Below are positions 12,101 to 24,000 of a stretch of DNA of 64,000 nt, piece after piece (position 1 is the first letter of the stretch; the number at the start of each line of letters is the position of its first letter). Made by a program: the position numbers and the translations under genes. The stretch comes from Hesperophylax magnus (taxonomy: Eukaryota; Arthropoda; Insecta; Trichoptera; Limnephilidae). The stretch covers positions 10,610,001 through 10,674,000 of the forward strand of contig JAIUSX010000018.1 of NCBI GenBank assembly GCA_026573805.1, written 5' to 3'. The notes under the pieces are model-generated. The model searched no databases. It was not told the origin of the DNA and saw only the letters and a list, made by a program, of their open reading frames with translations.

Positions 12101-14150
12101 CAAATTCACAAAGCGATCTATGATTCGTTTCTACTGACAAATGGTAATTGCGTACCAACCCGCAAAAAAACTGTCAAGAAATTAGCCTAGATTAATTTAT
12201 AAGACCATTAATGTATTGAAGTGTATAATTTTACATCAATTAGTAAAAAGTACCGACCAATACATTACGTTTCAAATATAACAACCTCCCGACACGATAT
12301 GATAGAAACCGGCAGTTAAATTCGAATAAAATATTGGTTTGTTTCAGTGTAACATGCTCAATGAGAGATTTCATCTCGTGGTATCAGTAATTAGCCAATA
12401 CTATGGGAATTTTGGAATCGAGTGGTATGTAATTTGACAGAAACACGCTATGACAATTTCGGTAATATGATTTAGTTTTAAACAACAAAAAATGACGCGT
12501 GATTCGATTTCTTTCTGTATCACGAATTTATAATGGGAAAATATTAAAAAAACGGTTGTAACCTATTCGCGTGTTAGCGTTGTGATAGATTTTCAGATTG
12601 AAGTGTGTAATGAGAGGGATTTTTTTTATTCGGTTCATTTTATCAAATGATTTGTTAAGATGATTAAATCCAGGTACCAATTCTAGGTTCGTGTTCGTTT
12701 CTTTTCCCAATACATTTTTTAATTTTTATCATGTTGGTCATATTGCGTGTGTAGATAATTATTCTGGAATTATACAATAATTCTAGAAAATTTTATTACA
12801 GTATAGGCAGTATTGATAAAACATGCCCACTAACGAACATGGAAATGTAATCAAAACTACTCAAATATTTTTTTGTGCAATAATTTTTCCCTTACACTTT
12901 TTTTACCTTAATTATTATTGTATTTGTAACAAATTTTAATTATTGATTAGCTCAGTGTACGTACCATCAAACTTCTAGAAAATTCCACGCGTTCGTATGG
13001 ATATTTACACACTGGATGCATGGATTCACTTACCTGTAAAAAAGAAGAAAAAAAATTTAGATTTGTTAAAATTTATGATTCTCAATTAGGAGACAGTTCA
13101 CTTGATATTAACATAGAAATTGAACATGTCAGTGGATAATTGGCCAAACCATGAAGATTATTATCGTCTTCAAAGGCATGCCCAAATGACCAGTAAAATT
13201 TTAATGTAAGGTTATAAAATTAATAATGTCTTCTACAAGCTTCAGAATTTAACAGTTCAATTTATTATTATCTAAATATACAAAAGCCAGCCGAGAGCAC
13301 CCGGCATCAACAGGGAAATATGAAATAAAAAAATCTTCATAATAATACAATGTGGTTTTGAAAGCTCTTATATGAAACTACGTCTGTATTGATAAAGCAA
13401 TAAAGTTTAATGATGTGTTCAAATGGGTTTTTTTCCGACTTTTAGTCAATAATCTGTGAATTACGTTGGATGCTAACGATTTGTTATAATCGTTAACAAA
13501 TGTGTTTGCGAAATCATTTTGAATTTTTGCGTCGAATAATGTCAGCCATTAAATAAATAACCCGTAACAATTCCAACCCACTTGTTGCAATTATTTGAAA
13601 ATGGAACAGCGCTAATAACGGAGTTCGAAATTTAAAAATAATAAAACGGCCGATAAACACGTCATCGAAGCTTTAGAACTAATTTTACATAATTAGACTA
13701 GGCCTAACGCACTTTATGACAACCTGGCGGTAACAAAATGAACTAACACAGATACACTTAATAACATCAATTAATACTTGCAAACAAACATATTTTCTTG
13801 CGAGCTTTTTTTCGTTTGTTTTATGTATGGTTTTCACAATGTTGATTGTTTTAGGAAAATCGAATAAAGGACACTTTAATTCATTCAATGTCATTTTAAC
13901 ATAAACACAATTCGGATTCGGAATCAACATTCGAAATTCAAATGTGGCGGCAATCGACAATAGTTTTGGCGGGTAATAACCATAAACAAATCCGAGCCGT
14001 AGACTTCCCCCTAATTTGACGCCAATAGACAAAATAGAAATAGAATTTACTTGCGCTGTAAAATGTTCTGTCCTTTGAGGGAGTTCCTTATATCGTTAAG
14101 TTAAAGAACTTTATTAATTCTAAATAAAGGACGAAATCTTCAACAATATT
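9181..14150. other. Long AT-rich intron stretch, mostly unique
   Basis: No gene or dispersed repeat was recognised over about 5 kb. A GC-richer patch at 10000-10150 contains repeated CCGGGAA/CCGGGAAAA words (at least five) in a short interval; it is a purine-rich low-complexity segment with a 103-codon minus-strand shadow frame. TATTTCGACTGTC occurs twice near 11479 and 11499. A T-run lies at about 12060-12074. Confidence 0.5.
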
Positions 14151-14620
14151 AACATCATGCATTCTAAAAAAATACTCTTTTATACGCATAAATACAAAAT
14201 ACAAGAAATAACAAGTATATTATGAGAAACACTAGATCTCAAGATCAAAAACATATCCAACGAGCAACTACAAATATGACATTTGGGCAAATAAAACTTC
14301 CTGTACTATGGTACTAAGGTCAATAAAATCCCACTCTCATTCAAAACGCTCATAAATATTATAAAATTAAAATCTACAATAAAAAGCTGGATATAAAATA
14401 TGAGATCAGAAATAGAACTGCACTAAAAACACCATGAAATATATTTATAATTACTTCATATAATCCGTACTACTAAATTTTGATAATGTGTAAACGAAAT
14501 CTCCACGGCCAAAGCACGGGAGATTCCTGTGAGGATATCAGTACCTCAAATCGTTACAAAATGGTAGATAATAAAAAAATTATCATCGTTATTAAAATAT
14601 TATTATATTAGTTTGTAATG
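14150..14620 (+). repeat. Dispersed repeat family D, copy 1
   Basis: The segment with AATAAAAAGCTGGATA (near 14383), then GATCAGAAATAGAA, then GAGGATATCAGTACCTC and GATAATAAAA matches a second copy at about 53198-53400 in the same order and orientation. The copies differ by substitutions and indels. No terminal repeats or coding were identified, so the class is unknown. Confidence 0.6.
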
Positions 14621-15223
14621 ACATATTTTGTCAAGATAAACAGTTGTATGGTTTTATCTGTTTTCCCCGATGAGACAGACGTGATGATTGGAATATTTAT
14701 AGACATGAATGTGAATGAGACAATTCTCAAATGGGAACGAAATGAGTCGTATGCGATCAACTCACATAAAGATAAACACACAAATCTTGTTTTTATTTAC
14801 ACTTATAATTTGGTCGAACGTAATTTTTCATTGGTCAAAACATCTAAAAATATACCCGAACAGATGTAAAAACCAATTTTTCTTACACTTGCAATTTACC
14901 TTCTTTAAACCCGTTGGGTGGATTTTGTTGAAAAATTAAGTTTTTTTTTTTGAATTTTTAAGATTTTTTTTGGTTCATGCGTCAAAACTTGTAACAGATA
15001 CGGAAAAAAAGTTACGCAATAACGAACATTCAGATTGATTGAAATATGTAAACCAATTAAAAATGTAAGAAAATACGCTTAAATATCTTAATTTAAAAAA
15101 TACCACTCACTTTGTGGTCAGTAAATAGATTATAACTATGTCACTTTTTAAAAGCAGTTAAATACCAACCATTTCTCTGTTGAACGAAATATCTATCTCA
15201 TCAAGTGATTATAAGGTTTATAT
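14621..15223. other. AT-rich intron, no recognised feature
   Basis: Two overlapping short frames (14618-14869 and 14715-14939) carry no domain and have intron-like composition. Nothing else stands out. Confidence 0.45.
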
Positions 15224-15612
15224 AATTCACTAGTTGACGTGTACCCAGCGTTGCTCGCAATTATGAATGGACATTAAGAATTGGTTTCACTTGAATGCAT
15301 CATATTTTCCTCGAACGTCCTCGACTTCTGTCATTCATTTCCACGTTTTCTTCGATCATCACATACGCCACATGTTACCACACAATAATTGGTTAATTTG
15401 ATTTTTTCATGACTTCCTCGCGCGTACCCGACTTTATCTACCATTCGCTACTACACTATTTGATACTATTAATAAAACTACATTATATCGACTTCATATC
15501 TCATTCCAATGCAGAGATAATGATTTATGTTTTTTTTTCGGGCTTTCCCGACTTCTTATGTCATTCAAAGCACTCTCTAAACACCCCTGGCACTAATAAG
15601 AACTTACTACGA

Positions 15613-16029
15613 AATTATTATTATTTTTTTTTTTTTTATAGTGAATACCTCACAAGAGTCCCAACTGCTCCCGTCTGGAGCCAGTGAGACTATGCCATCC
15701 CCAATTGGGGGATGTTGTGAGGCTGAAAGTAAGTGGGGAAGGGAAAGAGGAAGGTGGGGAAGTACCTGGCTATTCAGATCTAGTCACTAAACACGGCTAA
15801 AGCCATTTGGAGCAACGTTTCAATTCTGAATGGTGGTCTTACACCAGGGCGATACTGGTAGTATCTTCCACTCTGGAACGTGCCGCAAATATACTATATA
15901 TTATTTTAATTAATTAATTGTGAAATAACACAAATTAATCAAATAAAATTTATTTGCGCACGCCGGGTTCGAACCCGCGACCTTCGGAATGGCAGTCCAA
16001 TGCGTTACCACTGGACTATGCCGGCCGTC
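15613..16029 (-). mobile_element. Near full-length tRNA-derived SINE
   Basis: Read on the minus strand, it begins with a tRNA-like head (16025 down to about 15958), passes through an AT-rich linker and a unique body of about 270 bp, and ends in GGTATTCACTATAAA followed by an A-run and TAATAATAAT at about 15613-15640. Body phrases (ACCACCATTCAGAAT, TTTCAGCCTCACAACATCCC, AGCAGTTGGGACTC) recur in at least nine other places in this window, in both orientations. This is the reference copy. SINEs are non-autonomous: they are transcribed by RNA polymerase III and moved by a LINE. Confidence 0.8.
15958..16025 (-). promoter_or_regulatory. tRNA-Gly-like head with pol III A and B boxes
   Basis: The minus strand has an A box (TAGTCCAGTGG, 16008-16018) and a B box (GGTTCGAACCC, within 15965-15976). 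Between them TTGGA-CTGCCAT-TCCGA folds as a 5-bp anticodon stem with a 7-nt loop whose central triplet is GCC, the anticodon of tRNA-Gly. The T-stem and the acceptor end pair imperfectly, and the sequence continues into a SINE body. It is therefore a SINE promoter and not a working tRNA gene. Confidence 0.75.
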
Positions 16030-16145
16030 AAATTATGAAGCTAATTTAAAAGTTTCAGTGAAATTGGCCTAGTAGTTCTGGAGTCTACAAGGCACAAACA
16101 AATAAACCTCCTTTTATATATACGAGTATATACAGAAGATAGATT

Positions 16146-17040
16146 GCAGACAAAATAAAATAATCTATATTAATTATGATAAAGACAGCACACCTTTGTA
16201 CCGTATTATTAATAATTTGATAATGACTTAAAACCATTTTCAGTTAAACAAATATTTGTTTTACGTATTTCTAAACACATAAGAAAATACCCTGATTTTG
16301 CTATTAAAAGTTGAAAGTTTAAAAAAAATCTAGCTCCATTCATGGTTAGTAATTACTTAATTAACATAAATTTAACAACATCTTTTAAAAGCTTTGATTT
16401 CTAAATAAATTCCAGTTTGGTGAATGATTTAATTTCATATGTAAAACGTTTCTAAGACTGAAATATTTTACAGCATTAGGAAAATGATTTATTGTTCAAT
16501 GTTGTAAAATATAAAAATAAATCTCTTGGCTGTGGTATTATTTATTTGCGAAACAGATAAAGAGTGGCAGAAAGAAATGTGAAAGAAAGGAGCCAATAAA
16601 ACCACCCTAGTTATTGCAGCCCGGTGTAGGAACTGTACTCTGTAGCCTCCAGATCTGCGAACAACCACCCCCCGAGTTAACCAGCCTTTTCGAGGACAGC
16701 TAGAAAATATAATATTGGAGATGCCTTTGATTCAGAGGAAGAAAAAATACTGGTAATTAAAAAAAAAAACAAACTTCTAAATAAATCTTTTCTATCGCAA
16801 ACACTGCATATTATCACTTTATTTTTTTAAGAATATGCAAGCCGGTTTTGGCATAACAACGCCGTTTTCAGGAAAATTTTTCAACACGTAGTCATTGAAT
16901 TTCACTGTGGAAGGTTATAATATTAATTAACATGAAATAAACAGTTTTTAAAGAATTATATTCCAAATGCAGCTGTTATTATATTAAGCTAAAAATTAAA
17001 TTTATTGAATAGGGGTATCTTCGTGTGAACTATACTTCAG
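16146..17040. other. AT-rich intron, no recognised feature
   Basis: No coding signal was seen. A small GC-richer patch at about 16600-16720 has no matches that I could identify. Confidence 0.45.
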
Positions 17041-17250
17041 AAATTACAGTGATTTATTTTTGGGTTTCTATGCCGTATTATGCTACCTCCTTCATTAGCC
17101 AACGTTTCGGATAGCATTACAGAGTCCATCGTACAGATTATTACACATCTGCCCTGATGATGGACACTGTAATGCTGTTCGAAGCATTGGCTAAAGGAAG
17201 AGGTAGCGCAATACGGCATAATACCGCAAAAATACATAACTTTAATACTT
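17041..17250. repeat. Fold-back element (inverted arms of about 85 bp)
   Basis: The left arm (about 17047-17133) contains TATGCCGTATTATGCTACCT, then TAGCATTACAGAGTCCATC. The right arm (about 17153-17250) contains the imperfect reverse complement: GATGGACACTGTAATGCTG, then AAGGAAGAGGTAGCGCAATA and CGGCATAATACCGCAAAAAT. The spacer is about 20 bp. Single arms recur at about 27188-27240 and 31875-31930 (TTTTTGGGGTATTATGCCGT...GCGCTATCTCCTTC). It is a non-coding MITE-like palindrome. Open frames across it (17037-17237 minus, 17157-17504 plus) are by-products of the symmetry. Confidence 0.75.
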
Positions 17251-17639
17251 TTGGTCGTGAAAATCTCAAATCATATCTAAATTCTGAAATATTTTGTTGT
17301 ATTTTTCGAGTTAAGTTGGCTGTCTACTGCAACGGGATTACAAAAACAAAAATATCAGTGTCTCGAACTACGCCGCAGAAAACCTTTACAAAACTCCCGC
17401 AGGATTTATTAAATAGGAAATGCTATTGGAAAATGGGAAAATACAGCATCCTTGGTACTCGCGGGGGGGAGAGGGAAGATTTAGCCCCAGGACGCCTGGC
17501 TTAAGAAATAATCGGATAAGGACACTTCTTAAATCAATGCTTCGGAGGTTTATTATAAGTTTCACCTGAAACTTTCCACCGACAGGTGAGGATTGGTGGA
17601 AATGACAGGAAATAACTGATGAACATTGCGTAGTGTGGT

Positions 17640-17775
17640 ACATGAAGAAAAATGAGCATTGCTGATTTATTAAAACCTGTTAAACCGGGATTGCAGGACA
17701 TTTCCCAATAACATATTAGTACTTTCCAAATATATCGGAACACGTATTAATGAACCTGCTTTTGTATTGTTGATA
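17640..17775. repeat. Dispersed repeat family C, partial copy
   Basis: The phrase CCAAATATATCGGAACACGT, followed by AATGAACCTGCTTTTG, matches the copy at 58980-59035 (AATATATTTGAACACGTG, then CACCTGCATTTGC). It is strongly diverged, with no coding. Confidence 0.45.
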
Positions 17776-17793
17776 TATGTATTTAAAAAAAAA

Positions 17794-17967
17794 ATATATG
17801 AATACCGCACGAGTCCCAACTGTCAGGTAGTTCCCTACCTTACTCTTCAACGTCTCCTTCCACTCTCCACTACTTTCAGCCTCACAAAATACCCTAATCG
17901 GGGATGCTATGGTGTCATTGGTTCCAGATGGGAGCAGTTGGGACTTTTATGCGGTTTTACATAAAAA
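17794..17967 (+). mobile_element. SINE fragment with an inverted terminal segment
   Basis: From 17824 the plus strand follows the SINE body (TTTCAGCCTCACAAAATACC, GGGGATGCTATGGTGTCATT, GGAGCAGTTGGGACTTTTAT) and ends in an A-rich tail. Just upstream (17794-17823) lies GAATACCGCACGAGTCCCAA-CTG, the opposite-strand version of the same 3' end. The fragment is thus bounded by inverted copies of its own terminus. It may reflect a 5' inversion at insertion or two abutting copies. Confidence 0.65.
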
Positions 17968-19738
17968 AGATTGAGAAAGTTCAAATAAATACGACGATTT
18001 CACAAAGGAAAAAATAATCTTTACTAAACTGTTACGTAAACGGCCACCATCTTGAAACGGAAATGGAATGTAAAAATAGATTTAAAAAGGTACGAAAAAC
18101 AAAACGGTCTAGTTAAAACAAGACTTCGTGAGCCTGCGTATCGAACAGTTATTTTAATAAGCTTTTAGTATCATTGCTCATAAATAAGTCAAATTGATTG
18201 AAAATCAATAAATCATTCAATGATATTCAATATCCTCCGATGCGGTTCTGTAAAAATCACCTTTCAGTATTAGCAGCGGTACAACGTATCGGACAAGTGT
18301 TTACAGTCTTCATCGGATATTTCCCCCACATCCCTAGAGATCTGTGTTGCCAGTTCTTTCATTTATTTTTTCCTTTGACGTAGGAAAAAAGACAGAAAAA
18401 CCGTTTGGGCGGCACAGCTTACAGAGAAAGTGCAATATTTATCAATTCCATGGATATTTCCCGTGTCAACATTTTTTTATAATTTTCTGAGCAACGGAAA
18501 GGGATTTGTGGAAACAGGAGATTATGGTACGGAAGAGATAAATATTAATGAGGAGCTTGTTTCGTATTCGTTACTGCTTCCATAAATGTTTTCTTTACGA
18601 CGCTAGTTCATGTATTTTAAAATTTCTTTGATGGAATATCTCTTATACTTTTAATGAGACAACATTTTAATACACTTTATAATGCATATTACACCATAAT
18701 AAGCAGATAAAAAAATATGTACTAGTTACATGCAAAATGTTAAATTAAAAGTGTTGTAAGATTTAAAAATAACTTTGCCGTCAATCAAAAAAAAAATTCC
18801 TTTAATCAATGTTCATTATTAATGACATTTCATCCCTTAATGATCAAAAATAAAGGGAAAATTCCGCCCCTAGCCGATGGGTATCAAAAACGTGTAAAGA
18901 TGGGGTTGTTTTTAAAAGTAAAGACGTATTATTGGCACCCGGGGTTGATAAAATCAGGGACTTAGGGTTTTGAGACTTGAAGGTGAGTATTATAAGAATA
19001 TAGGGGTGTTTTTCAGACCAGATTATTGACAGTAGGGGTGAGAAGGTTCGGTCAGAGGTCCCTGTTGTTTATTTAAGACTAAAAGGCATTTATTTTTAAG
19101 GAACTTTGCAGTGATCTCGAGCCTTTCAGATGGGAGGTACTTAAAGTCAAAGGAATTGAAGTGTTTGAATGATTTTGATCAGGTTTAATTACTTTTGAAA
19201 AGTAGAGGAAGGAATATAGGAAGGAAATTAAACCAAATGCAATAACAGGCCTAACTTGTTAACTATTCACATTACGTTAAGCCTTTTTTTTAAATAAAAC
19301 GTACACTAGGCAACTATTCTTTAAAGTTTTTGAGAAGAGATTTACAATACAGTCTTCCCCGGTAAAATTTAAGCTAACATTCAGAATATTCGCGGCATAA
19401 AATAAAATTTTACCGCCTCGCAATTTGTAAATAAATTGTTGCATTATTTTGAATATGCGAAATAAATAAAAACATGATGCTGGCAATATGCAATGAAGCC
19501 TTAATGCTTCTACACTTTATGTTCCGTGCTATGGGCCCTTTCAGGCAGTGGGGGGCGGAAGAAGGAATTCTTAATTTACATTATTGAGAGCAAATGTACG
19601 GAAATTCAATACGAAATGAAAAACAGATGAATTCAAAATTTGGAATATCAAAATTTGAAACATAAATAATAAATAGAATATTTTGTTCCTTTCTCAAATA
19701 TTATCAAAGATAATGATGATATAGACATAGAGAGAAAC
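17968..19738. other. AT-rich intron, no recognised feature
   Basis: Small frames (18198-18383, 19277-19486) have no domains. I saw no repeat shared with the rest of the window. Confidence 0.45.
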
Positions 19739-19875
19739 TTAGGACGGGCTGTTAAACTTAGGTGGGACAGAATTTGACCAATATTCATCAAATTTCAAGT
19801 TCTGTTACTATCCAAGTACTATGAAACAACCGGCCCATGATGGAATAATAACAGAACTTGAATTTAGTTTTTACG
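19739..19875. mobile_element. MITE family A, truncated copy
   Basis: It begins TTAGGACGGGCTGTTAAAC. It contains TCATCAAATTTCAAGTTCTG and AATAACAGAACTTGAATTTA, as in the intact copy at 35001-35215. The far terminal inverted repeat is missing or too eroded to place. Confidence 0.6.
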
Positions 19876-22800
19876 GAACTTTAATTTTAAGTTCGAAATG
19901 TAATGAATTGTTTAAATTCTATGAAATAACCCTTCTTAATGTCTTTTTTTCAGATGTTAACTATCATCGAGTCATTCTCGATAATTCAGCAAAACTGCAA
20001 TTTTCTTTAATTAAAAGAAATATAAAAATTCCCCAGTAACGAGCAAACTGGCAACATTTGAAAAAATTCTACCATCATAATTATAAATGGAAACGTTGCT
20101 TATGCATTGATAGAATAGCGATTGAACTCATGACGACTGGGTGGAAACCAGAACCATTTGTACACTCGCAAATTAAGTGATTATATTATGTATTCATACT
20201 AGATTAGAAAATATATTTAACTACTTAAAATACTAATTGGCTGATTTGTATAACGTCGTTTTTGAAAAATCATCTCAAAAGAGCTATACAAATATACATA
20301 TATACTAGTGGACCTCGCGACGCTATGCTATTGCCTTTGTCTTTGTAGAGGTCCACGACTTCTTCTACCATTCAAACCACTCTTTAAACACTCCTGGTAA
20401 TAATGAGAATAAACATTGAAATTTTCAGCGATATCTTTGGACTACTTTTAGAGTTTTGCAGGATGAATTTTTACACATTTAGATATGTATATAACGATTG
20501 AAAAAAATAAATTATATAGTATATATATATGGGAGAGTTTTTCGTTTTATGTAGTTTCCAGGAGCAAAGTTTCATGAAAAGCAAATTATTTCCATAGAAT
20601 AAAATAAAGATGCACTGTTTTATTTTTCTCATCCACACTTCTTCGAATGTATTACAATTGTATAATTTCAAATTCTATTCAAAAGCAACTGCGGAAATTT
20701 CAATAAATTTCGCATTCATTCGATCATAGGCTGCGAGTGGCGCTTCGGAAATATATGCGAAATATTCGGCTCGTTGGGGATGTTTTTAGGGATACTTTGC
20801 CGTCTTTTTATGGCCAATTTTATTCGGCGATTTTCATCGGCATCTTCACGGGGTAACACCCCCAAAACAGAGCCTCCCAGAAGTGGGGAGGGATGAAATG
20901 AAAAGCCAGGAAAAGTATCATTCGAACTTGCAGCAAAGGAAGCCTTTCAACGTGGATTTATGAAATACGATGGTTATTGAAATTATATATTAGAGAACGA
21001 ATTAAGGGTTGTTTAGTTCCCAAAGCTCTGTCACCCTGTAAAGCATTTTTATCACTTAGTAAGTAAAAACCTTTCAATGCTGTTTTACTTGAGTTTTAAT
21101 TTAATTAATTTCACAGCAATCAGGGTACTTTGTGAGGCTGCAGAGAGTAAGGAACAGAAAGAGAAAAGTTGGGAAGATCTAGTTTCACAGCTAAAGTCAT
21201 TTTAAACAACTTTTCAACTATCTAAAATATGTCCTTCTACGTAAGTTTAATAATGTCCTATGTAAAATAGTTTTAAATTTTTACCAACTTAGTTCTACTT
21301 AAAAACTTTGTTTTTATTTTTGTAACACCAAGGCTCCATTTACAAATTTTACGGCCAAAAACATTTCGTTTTGCCATCTCTTTTTTTTTTGCTTAGTTGT
21401 TTGGCTAAGTGTTTTATGCTCACGTTTTCTTGAACATAAAGATAATTCAATTACAATACGTTGTGCATATTAAGTTTTTCATTGATTTCAAATGTCAGTA
21501 TTTTATTTTGGATTCAAACTTTGAACTTTCCATGTTTTTTTTTGTTTCAGTTGAACCGAGAAGTGAAAATAAATACATAGAAGGCTACTGAAACCATGCA
21601 AGTAAAACTAATATAAATTTCCCATGAAAAGTTTGCCTAGTATACCACCTACCTTATGAAAGGTTGTATTTCATTAAATTCATATTCATTCAAAATTAAT
21701 CAAAAATGTCGCTTTGAAGGGAGACATTGCTGACATTCATGTTTTATTGAAAAATTAAATAATTTTGATTTTTATAAGGAAATCGCGTACGTGTAACACC
21801 AGGAAAGGGAGCGAACGTTCTTATTAATATATTCCTTCAAAGATTTCAAAGATAGGGGAAGCGGGTGTTATTAAAACAATAAGGTATTAAAATTCAATAT
21901 CTTCCGCCGCCATTTTTTCCAACAAAGGGGAAACCGGGGTGGCTGATATCATGAGTCTTTATTATTATTAAGACACATTTTTTGTTTTCTTCGATGTAGA
22001 AAATGGAAAAAAAGGGGAGAGGTGTGGCGGTGTATAGGTTTTGTTCGCCACGGTAGATTGTATAGAAAATGAAGGTCTTAAATGGTTTGGGGGAATTTAT
22101 TATATTTTTTTTAACGTTGTTAATACCGCGAACAATGACGTTTTCACCGTAAAGGGGAAGTTGGGGATTATCTGTATTGAACAAAATGAGTTTTTGTTGT
22201 GAAAAATACATTTGAAGAATATTAAAGTAAAGCATATTGGGACCATTTTTTGAAAAAGTATTTTTCATTTGTTTGGAAGATAACGATTTTTAATATTGCT
22301 AATATCCTAATAACCTGTTGAAAGATAGTTATCATTGAGAGCTTTCTATGTACTGAAAACACTTAGGTTCAACAAACACGTAATATAATTGATTGTACTA
22401 GGGATCCCTATTTCATATCCTTCAATTAAATTAATGTGACAACTTTTACAATAGACGTAATAAAAAATTACCTTTAAAAATAATGAATACTGGATCATTT
22501 GTGAGCTTTGAAAAAAAAAATTCACAGTGGCGTAACCAACACGAGATTTTTTTTATTATTGAAAAAATATATTAAGAAGCAGTATTTTTTTAACAATAAG
22601 GTGTTTTTCCCATTAGCCACCGGAAGGGCACGTGCCAACACTGTAATATTCTGTATTTTTAAATTCTGCCACGTGAATTATATTTTTCAATAAAAAACAA
22701 TATCCAAAAGGCGCCTTTGTACTTGGGATTTCCTAACGGAATTCGTATAGGTACATACTTGTATTTAATATTTCGTTTTTTTATTTGATTCTGCTTTAAT

Positions 22801-23736
22801 GAAATTTGTAACCATTACATCTTTCTCAAAAACAAAGCAGGTAACAGAAAAGAATATGTTACAACGGAGATATCATCAATATAATATATGGATAAATATT
22901 TTTATCGAACACAAATTTTTTATTAACCCTGAAAAATCAAGGGATACTAACCAAGATGAAAACTGATACATTTTATTTCTGGAAAAATGCGATGCAAATT
23001 TCAAATATAAAACAAAAATAATCGACTGAACAAATATTATTATAGGTAGGTACTTGATCGCTTGTCTGAATTTTAAAATATTATTTTATATTAATAATTT
23101 CTTTAACTCCCACCTATCTTAAATTTTTTAAATTTCATTCTAGGACCTGCGCACACGGTAATTAAATTATTTAAAAAAATGATTGTTTCGTTTGTTAAGA
23201 TTAATAAAATAGCTGATGCAAAATTAAAATTATGAATACGGTAAATCTAAACATTCCTTCTTGAATAATGACTTTACTTGTTATCTCCTTAGCTTTTGCA
23301 AATGGCAAAACTTGAGCACGAAAAACACACTCACTCCGTGTTACGGGACATTCTTTGCAGTTGTTTTGTATGAATAACGATGGGTTACTTTGAATTATGC
23401 ATATATAACATGGGGGCTGCGCGCCGGCACGCTACGCCGCTGCGCTGGAAATGGTAGAAACTCGATGGTTGCCTGAATTTAGGGGCAGATGATGTGCGGA
23501 GATAGCGCCAGTGACGGCACTGGAAAATATTAAAAAAACCTTCACGAAAAAACTAAAAAAAGTTTTTTTTAATAGTGCAAATACATGCATACACGTACTA
23601 AATTCACACTCCTTGTAACGTGTATCTTTACATTAAATATACAATTTGACATATAAACTACGTATGTAAAAAAATATATTTTTAAAAATATTTGTCAAAT
23701 AAATAAAATCTTTAAATATTTCCTGCAATCCTGCAG
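19876..23736. other. AT-rich intron with two small repeat fragments
   Basis: At about 20285-20400 the phrase CTAGTGGACCTCGCGACGC, then CACGACTTCTTCTACCATTC, matches the left part of the element at 15224-16145. At about 21120-21215 a decayed minus-strand SINE fragment (TTTGTGAGGCTGCAGAGAGT) is visible. A short GC-rich island lies at 23410-23470 (GCGCGCCGGCACGCTACGCC). The 124-codon minus frame at 21894-22268 has no recognisable domain or codon bias. Confidence 0.45.
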
Positions 23737-23838
23737 GCCGTTCAACTCTATAACAAAATCCCGAAGGAAATTGCTGTGATAGAAAATATTAATAAGTTCA
23801 AAAATGAATTAAGAAAATATGTCTATCTTAATTATTAA
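23737..23838 (+). pseudogene. Non-LTR retrotransposon RT, extreme C-terminus
   Basis: The frame from GCC at 23737 reads AVQLYNKIPKEI, then INKFKNELRKYVYLNY and a stop at 23836-23838. The pattern LYN-K-[IL]P-x-x-I ... FK-x-x-L-K/R-KY is the usual end of insect LINE polymerases, as in the fragments at 6428-7033 and 44935-45366. An in-frame stop lies at 23713, so only about 34 codons survive. Catalytic motifs are gone. Confidence 0.7.
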
Positions 23839-24000
23839 TGTTTCTTTTTTTGTGACTTTATTGAAATATTTAAAGAAAGATTATGTTTGCCAAACAATGT
23901 ACATGTTTATATGTTTATAAAACTATTAGCACACACGAAGATGTGAGCTAACTTAAGATTAATAAATAAAATTCTTTGAGGAAGAAAAAGATTGTCAGGG
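23737..24000 (+). mobile_element. LINE tail with 3'UTR hairpin
   Basis: The coding remnant is followed by a 3'UTR of about 140 bp that ends AATAAATAAAATTC and an A-rich stretch. At 23927-23952 TTAGCACACA pairs with TGTGAGCTAA (10 bp, one mismatch) around a CGAAGA loop. It differs in sequence from the hairpins at 7291 and 44699, so this is a different LINE lineage that also carries a terminal hairpin. Confidence 0.6.

Larger units (their letters stand above)
15224..16145 (+). mobile_element. Old dispersed element interrupted by a SINE
   Basis: The left edge reads TTCACTAGTTGACGTGTACC. The right part reads TTGGCCTAGTAGTTCTGGAG, then ACAAACAAATAAACCTCC and a TATATATACGAGTATATA end. This start/end pair resembles a family of short interspersed elements that is very common in arthropod genomes, ending in an ACAAAC-rich tail and a TA-rich tip. 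Internal phrases (CCCGACTTCTTATGTCATTC and AAACACCCCTGGCACTAATA) recur near 20350-20410. The block 15613-16029 is a later SINE insertion in the opposite orientation. The exact class of the host element cannot be settled here. Confidence 0.5.

Noticed and set aside
15958..16025. Functional tRNA-Gly gene
   Set aside because: Acceptor and T stems pair imperfectly, there is no clean terminator, and the sequence continues into a SINE body with other copies nearby.
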